The translations under genes and the position numbers were made by a program. DNA of 10,449 nt from Duncaniella sp. (GTDB lineage: Bacteria > Bacteroidota > Bacteroidia > Bacteroidales > Muribaculaceae). Positions 5,670 through 10,449 of the stretch are shown piece after piece. The stretch spans positions 1 to 10,449 of the forward strand of contig NZ_JAIDEN010000182.1 of the NCBI RefSeq assembly GCF_029054785.1, given 5' to 3'. How positions within the stretch are numbered: position 1 is the first letter of the stretch; each line of letters opens with the position of its first letter. A model generated the notes under the pieces. That model saw nothing but the letters and a program-made list of their open reading frames with translations. It searched no databases and was not told where the DNA came from.

Positions 5670-8600
5670 ATGACCCGCAAAAAACTATCCCTGCTGATCT
5701 CCGGCCTGATCTACTGGACAGGCAGCCTCGCACAGACCTCATCAGCCTATCTCATCGAAGCGGAAGCCTTCCAGTTCAAAGGCAAATGGGTGACTGAAAA
5801 GTCATCAGAATGTCTTGGGACTGCCATGCTGCGGGTCTATCAGGACAATAACAACGACAAGACAGCCGATGCGCTGACCGTCATAAACATCAACGAAAGC
5901 GGCAAATATCAGGTGTGGATACGTTCTCGCGACTATATTGACAGCCCGCGTCCGCGCACATTCACCCTTTCAGTCGACGGCATAGAGCTATCCGAGTGCG
6001 GCAACCACGGATCCGACGGATTCCGCTGGCAAAATGTCGGCACACTTGATCTTGCCCGCAAACAGACACTCCTGCGTCTTCATGACAGCGGTGGCTATTA
6101 TGGCCGCTGCGATGCCATCTTACTGACTCAAGATGCCTCAACAGATCCCAACACTCTGACCAACCTTCAAATTGCAAAATGGAGAAAATCACCGGTCAGC
6201 ATGCCCTATACCACCACCGAAGCCCCCTTGCTTCCTGAAGCGGCCGACATTGCAGCAGGCTACTCAACCGTAGCCTCCGCATCCAATGATGAAATCCGGC
6301 TTAGCTTCGTAAAACTTACCGACGGATCGATCGTATCCAAAACAGATTTCTATGCCGCAGGATCATGGCGGCGCTTCGCCTCTTCGAAAGAAGACAACCG
6401 CATCGCAATCCTGAGCAACGAAAAAAATTCTCCTGTCAACCACAATCAGTTCTATCCCGCATGGGACAGCTGCACGGCCCGACGCCAATTTGAATTCAAC
6501 GGCCAGATCTATCCCGTAAGAATTGACGGCGACAACACCAACCCATATTACTCCGGCCTCCTCACCGAAGCCAAGGCCACTGCAATCAGCAAGACTTCTG
6601 CAAACACAATAAAAGTCATATACAAATGTGGGGATAAAGGCGAACTGACCGCCTGGTGGACAGTCCCGGAACAGGGGCCGGAAATACGCGTCAGAATGGA
6701 ATTCCGCCCGACAGCAGACGGATGCTACTCCATTGCCCTCCACTCGGCCAAAGAAATCAGCGAGGAAGATGCAAGCAATGTCCTGATGCCTCCGATGTTT
6801 CAGAAGCGGCATCTTCCGGCAACACCGCTGATGCTTTTCTCTTCAATGATGACCCAATGCCTGTCAGCCGCTGAGACTCAGACCTCTTTTGGCCCTGTCA
6901 CAAACTTCATCTGCGCCGACCTCGATTCATTCTCCCAGGACTGGGGATCGTATGACTACTCCCCTGTCGGCTTCACTCTGCGCAACAGCGCAAACAAAAT
7001 TCAGCCGGTCGGCTTCTCTCCTCTGTTCGGGATGAAAGATGCGGCGGCAAAAGCCGGTTCAAAAATAGACGCCGGATTCATTATCGGCTTAAAAGCCTCC
7101 GGATGGTCCGAGACCTTGGAATATATCAGCGAAAACATCTTTTCGGTAAGCGATTACCGACATCAGGACAATGTTTCTCTCTCACAGACACTGAGGAATG
7201 TGATTGCCTTGATCAACAATCCAGACCACAGCGGATGGAACGCAACGATGAAAGGCTTCTGGGACATCGAAGCAAACGGCGCCGTCACACCGACAGTCGT
7301 GCAGTCAGCCCCAATGGCTCTTGTAGGCGCTTCAATGCTCACCGATGACGAGACTTTCTATGAGCAACGAGCCTTGCCCGCCATCGAATATACCCTTTCG
7401 AGAAAAAACTTCCGCACTGTCGGAAACCAGCCTCAAAGCCTTGATCCGATGACGTCTCAATTTCCTACCACTCTCTATGAGGGGATCAATACAGTCATGG
7501 GCGACATTAATCCCTGGCTGAAAGACATCGCGCTTCCAGACGGCCAGCTCCGGACCGCCAACGGATATTTCACATCCGTACAGGCATTCCGTCAGGCCCT
7601 CTCGGCCTACAAAATCACAGGCGATGAAAAATGGCTCTCCCGATCAACCGCATTGGCCGACAGCCACATCAAAGAACTGTCAGATCAGGCCGGAGGAGCC
7701 CCCTCGGCACCCGGAACATTCTATAACAGCCAGATCTGCGACGACTGGCAGCCATTTATGGATCTCTATGACCTGACCGGCGACCAGCGTTATCTTGATG
7801 CCGCCTCGGAAGGAGCGGCCCATACTATTGCCGGAATCAAGACATGGCCCAGAGTAGCACAGGGTAAGCAGACAGTTCATCCCGGCAATAATTACGACGG
7901 AGTGACCACAATCTGGTGGAAAGGAGCGGAACAATACCGTCTCGGCTTCCCCCGGACTCCCGGCGATGCACCTGAACACGAGGCAGAAGCCTGGAAAGTC
8001 TCATCCGTAGGACTCGGCATCGAACAACCCCTCACCTACTTCATCCGTTCGGCAGGCAAAACCGTCCATCCGGTTTTCATGAGCTCATGGGCGCCACGGC
8101 TTCTGGAACTGACCGAAGCGACTGGCAGGCCAATCTACGAGACATTCGCCCGCAACGCCGTGATCGGACGCTCGGAAAACTACCCCGGATATTATGCGAC
8201 CGGCTATACCGACATCACACAGTCAGCAGCATTCCCCTACAAAGGTCCTGACGTAAGCTCGATCTACTACCATCACCTCCCGGCCTATCTCGCCATACTC
8301 CAGGACTACCTTGTTACGGAAATCACTACCCGCAGTTCTGGTGCCATTCAGTTTCCATCAGGAAGACAGGAAGGATTCGTCTGGTTCAGCAATTCGATCT
8401 ATGGCGCAGCCGAAGGAAACATCTACGGAAACCGCTGCCGTCTCTGGATGCCCGATGGCAAAATCGGATCAGACAGCCCGGCGGTCAACATTCTCTCGGC
8501 GCGCAATCCGGAGAAACTTTTCATCATGCTGAGCAACGAAAACAATGAGACGGTCCAAACCACCGTCTCACTCAGCGACGATCTGAAAAGACAGATCTCA

Positions 8601-9179
8601 TCCGGCAGCATCGCAGTCTATGCCGCTGACGGACATGAATCCCGATCAGAGATCAGCGAAACAGGAATTATCATCGAAGTGCCTCAGCGCAGTCTGATCA
8701 CAATCGCGCTCGACATGAATTGGGAAAACCGCCCCTATGTCCCGGCCCTGGCCGAGGGACTCTCCATCATCGACAGCGAAACCCCTGCCGGGAAAATCTA
8801 TCTCTATCGCATCCGCTCGCCTTTCGGCTGGGACTCCGTGTATGGCTTCGCCGAATGCGGATCAGTCGCAGGCCTGACAGTCGAGGTGAAATGCAACGAT
8901 GCAAAACAGACGGCATCGACATGGCCCTACGAGTGGAGTTTTGCCCGTTTCGGCTACGGAGAAAATGTTGATATCACGGTAACTGTGAGGCAAAACGGCA
9001 ACATCATAAAAACAGTCCAGACAGCCTTCGGACCTGAGACATCCGCCATCCGGCCAAACCATTCTGACCAACCGTCAGACAGACCCGAAGGGATCTTCCG
9101 TCTTGACGGGATCAGAATTCCAGAAATCACGCAACCGGGAGTCTACATTGTCAACGGACAGAAAATTTTGCGCCAATAA
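5670..9179 (+). CDS. Large secreted multidomain protein, candidate carbohydrate-active enzyme
   Basis: 1169 residues. Residues 1-22 form a signal peptide ending SLAQ. Residues about 25-155 resemble the golvesin/xanthan-lyase-type beta-sandwich binding domain ('YLIEAEAF', 'SGKYQVWIRSRDY', 'RCDAILLTQD'). Residues about 195-410 are beta-rich. Residues about 480-900 are helical with aromatic and acidic patches (DDW at 691-693, 'YDLTGDQRYLDAASEGA', HPGNNYDG from 737, HEAEAW at 770-775, YYHHLPAYL around 868), like the (alpha/alpha)6 barrels of many glycoside hydrolases and polysaccharide lyases. Residues about 905-1130 are beta-rich again. The last 31 residues (1139-1169) carry the same kind of tail as the upstream protein. 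I do not recognise a GH or PL family and assign no catalytic residues. A role in degrading or binding a complex glycan outside the cell is inferred from the domain layout and the adjacent LacI-type regulator. Confidence 0.8.
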   Translation: MTRKKLSLLISGLIYWTGSLAQTSSAYLIEAEAFQFKGKWVTEKSSECLGTAMLRVYQDNNNDKTADALTVININESGKYQVWIRSRDYIDSPRPRTFTLSVDGIELSECGNHGSDGFRWQNVGTLDLARKQTLLRLHDSGGYYGRCDAILLTQDASTDPNTLTNLQIAKWRKSPVSMPYTTTEAPLLPEAADIAAGYSTVASASNDEIRLSFVKLTDGSIVSKTDFYAAGSWRRFASSKEDNRIAILSNEKNSPVNHNQFYPAWDSCTARRQFEFNGQIYPVRIDGDNTNPYYSGLLTEAKATAISKTSANTIKVIYKCGDKGELTAWWTVPEQGPEIRVRMEFRPTADGCYSIALHSAKEISEEDASNVLMPPMFQKRHLPATPLMLFSSMMTQCLSAAETQTSFGPVTNFICADLDSFSQDWGSYDYSPVGFTLRNSANKIQPVGFSPLFGMKDAAAKAGSKIDAGFIIGLKASGWSETLEYISENIFSVSDYRHQDNVSLSQTLRNVIALINNPDHSGWNATMKGFWDIEANGAVTPTVVQSAPMALVGASMLTDDETFYEQRALPAIEYTLSRKNFRTVGNQPQSLDPMTSQFPTTLYEGINTVMGDINPWLKDIALPDGQLRTANGYFTSVQAFRQALSAYKITGDEKWLSRSTALADSHIKELSDQAGGAPSAPGTFYNSQICDDWQPFMDLYDLTGDQRYLDAASEGAAHTIAGIKTWPRVAQGKQTVHPGNNYDGVTTIWWKGAEQYRLGFPRTPGDAPEHEAEAWKVSSVGLGIEQPLTYFIRSAGKTVHPVFMSSWAPRLLELTEATGRPIYETFARNAVIGRSENYPGYYATGYTDITQSAAFPYKGPDVSSIYYHHLPAYLAILQDYLVTEITTRSSGAIQFPSGRQEGFVWFSNSIYGAAEGNIYGNRCRLWMPDGKIGSDSPAVNILSARNPEKLFIMLSNENNETVQTTVSLSDDLKRQISSGSIAVYAADGHESRSEISETGIIIEVPQRSLITIALDMNWENRPYVPALAEGLSIIDSETPAGKIYLYRIRSPFGWDSVYGFAECGSVAGLTVEVKCNDAKQTASTWPYEWSFARFGYGENVDITVTVRQNGNIIKTVQTAFGPETSAIRPNHSDQPSDRPEGIFRLDGIRIPEITQPGVYIVNGQKILRQ

Positions 9180-9200
9180 CAGCATTATCGGGACGATATA

Positions 9201-9232
9201 TATGCGAATTGCCAAAATAAGTGCTAAATTTG
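9201..9232 (+). promoter_or_regulatory. Promoter of the LacI-type regulator
   Basis: TATG at 9201-9204 (three of four bases of TTTG), 20 bases, then TAAATTTG at 9225-9232, an exact -7 match. The start near 9239 leaves a leader of about 17 bases before ATG 9256. A small palindrome TATCG-GGA-CGATA (9186-9198) lies just upstream and could be an autoregulatory site, though its 5-bp arms are too short to be convincing. The regulator can thus be expressed independently of the gene before it. Confidence 0.65.
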
Positions 9233-9255
9233 CAGTACCTTAGACTCAATTTCGC

Positions 9256-10272
9256 ATGAACAACCACGTTACAATCAAAGATATTGCCAGAGAATTAGGC
9301 ATTTCGACATCGACTGTATCGCGCGCTTTATCGGACGCATGGGACGTAAAGCGGGAAACTCGCGATAAAGTCCTCGCAATGGCCAAAAAGCTGAACTACC
9401 GGCCAAATCTCAATGCAAAAAACTTGCAGAACAAACATACAGGCATAATCGGGATCATCATTCCGGAATTTGTCAACAGTTTCTTCCCCAATGTAGTGAT
9501 GGGAATCCAGGAAGTTCTCTATGAAGAAAACTATCATCTGGTCATTACTCAGAGCAACGAGACCCGCACTCAGGAACTTGAAAACCTGAATGTGTTGCAG
9601 GAATATATGGTCGACGGTATCATAATGTCAATCACCAACGAGGGTGGCAACGAAGAGGAATACAAAAAAGTGATCGACAGCGGCACTCCGATGGTATTTT
9701 TCAACCGCTGCCCGAAAATGAAAGCTCCAAAAGTGAGGATTGACGACTCACTGATGGCAGAAATGGCAGTCGACCATCTGATAGAAAGCGGTCGACGAAA
9801 AATCTGGCACCTCGGCGGACCGGTAAATATGCCGATCAGCGCCATGAGGGCCGACGGCTATGTCAAAGCTCTCACAAAACATGGGCTGGAAGCCTCGGCA
9901 AAAGTGATCGACGCAGGCATCTTCATCAAAGACGGAATCGAGACAATGCAGGCATTGCTTGATGAGGGCATCGACTTGCCCGACGCTATTTTTGCATTCA
10001 ACGATCCGATTGCCATCGGAGCCATGAAAGTGCTCAAAAACGCAGGTGTCCGGATCCCGGAAGATGTTGCGATCGTCGGCTTCAGCGAAGGCTCAATGGC
10101 AACCATAGTCGAGCCGCAGCTGACCACCGTGCTCCAGCCGATGAAAGAGATGGGCCGGTGTGCAGCCAGACTTCTGCTCAAACAGATCAGAGCCACACGT
10201 CCCTCTGCCCCTCAGACAATCTGTCTTGAGGCCAAACTGAATATCAGGGAATCATCGGTCGGACGCTCATAG
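9256..10272 (+). CDS. LacI-family transcriptional regulator
   Basis: 338 residues, the usual length. The N-terminal helix-turn-helix 'TIKDIARELGISTSTVSRAL' (from residue 6) is followed by the hinge-helix region 'LNYRPNLNAKNLQNK'. A periplasmic-binding-protein-like effector domain follows, starting 'TGIIGIIIPEFVNSFFPNVV' and including 'MVDGIIMSIT', 'PMVFFNRC', 'AMRADGYVKAL', 'DAIFAFNDPIAIGAMKVL' and 'VAIVGFSEG'. Such proteins bind operators as dimers and respond to sugars or sugar phosphates; the ligand cannot be read from the sequence. It lies 76 bp after the large secreted protein on the same strand, with its own promoter, and probably controls the neighbouring secreted-protein genes (candidate operator at 4039-4052). 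ATG 9256 places the HTH at the expected distance from the N-terminus. Confidence 0.95.
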   Translation: MNNHVTIKDIARELGISTSTVSRALSDAWDVKRETRDKVLAMAKKLNYRPNLNAKNLQNKHTGIIGIIIPEFVNSFFPNVVMGIQEVLYEENYHLVITQSNETRTQELENLNVLQEYMVDGIIMSITNEGGNEEEYKKVIDSGTPMVFFNRCPKMKAPKVRIDDSLMAEMAVDHLIESGRRKIWHLGGPVNMPISAMRADGYVKALTKHGLEASAKVIDAGIFIKDGIETMQALLDEGIDLPDAIFAFNDPIAIGAMKVLKNAGVRIPEDVAIVGFSEGSMATIVEPQLTTVLQPMKEMGRCAARLLLKQIRATRPSAPQTICLEAKLNIRESSVGRS

Positions 10273-10314
10273 AGCCAGGCAAACATTCATCACAGACACA
10301 ATAGTCATACTCGG

Positions 10315-10357
10315 AATCTCCGAATCCTCATAATGGATCCGGAGATTATACCTTTTT
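10315..10357 (+). terminator. Intrinsic terminator after the LacI-type regulator
   Basis: AATCTCCG (10315-10322) pairs with CGGAGATT (10340-10347). After one A-C mismatch, ATCC pairs with GGAT, and a T-run follows at 10353-10357. It ends the transcript 43 bases past the stop codon. The remaining 92 bases to the window edge are AT-rich with no recognisable gene. Confidence 0.75.
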
Positions 10358-10449
10358 GCTCCCATCAAAAAATTTATCAAGAGTTTTTTTAAGAAAACCT
10401 TTAGAGGTTTAAAAACAAGAGTTAAAATCTGAGTGGTGTATCTTTTAGA

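Noticed and set aside
10439..10446. TATCTTTT at the right edge, a possible -7 box of the next gene
   Set aside because: It has one mismatch and no TTTG at the right distance, and no downstream gene is visible to support it.
1..10449. CRISPR arrays or insertion sequences
   Set aside because: No regularly spaced repeats with unique spacers and no transposase coding region were seen; the only repeat arrays are the short motif clusters near the integrase.

Overview
The window looks like a chromosomal stretch of a member of the Bacteroidota, most likely order Bacteroidales; a Muribaculaceae- or Prevotella-like gut lineage is a guess. Three things point there. Several promoters match the Bacteroidetes sigma-factor pattern (TTTG, about 20 bases, TAnnTTTG). 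The integrase has the N-terminal layout common in Bacteroidales mobile elements. Two secreted proteins end in the short 'Y-x-L-x-G ... G-x-Y-I ... G-x-K-I' tail common in that order.

Left part (1-1160): the 5' two-fifths or so of a tyrosine recombinase gene runs off the left edge on the minus strand. It is separated by about 490 bp of non-coding, repeat-rich DNA from a complete tRNA-Lys(UUU) gene, also on the minus strand, which has its own promoter and terminator. The tRNA 3' end faces the integrase, the usual arrangement at the end of an element integrated into a tRNA gene. The gap holds eight copies of a 10-bp motif (TGTGGTACAY and its complement) in two clusters, a long hairpin, an 11-bp direct repeat and a near-perfect promoter facing the integrase. 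This gap is the most unusual non-coding part of the window.

Middle part (1161-3971): about 200 bp of AT-rich DNA without genes, then a radical SAM protein (minus strand) transcribed divergently from an HxlR-type regulator. Next come an AraC-type regulator that has lost its N-terminal half, and a chloramphenicol-acetyltransferase-like enzyme with an altered catalytic motif and an almost leaderless promoter. These look like housekeeping or accessory genes rather than one pathway.

Right part (3972-10449): a probable glycan-related locus. It contains a 471-residue secreted surface protein, an intervening terminator hairpin, a 1169-residue secreted multidomain protein with the look of a carbohydrate-active enzyme that I cannot assign to a family, and a LacI-type regulator with its own promoter and terminator. 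No SusC/SusD pair lies in the window. The inference is that the LacI-type protein senses a sugar and controls the two secreted proteins; a LacI-operator-like palindrome sits just upstream of the first one's promoter.
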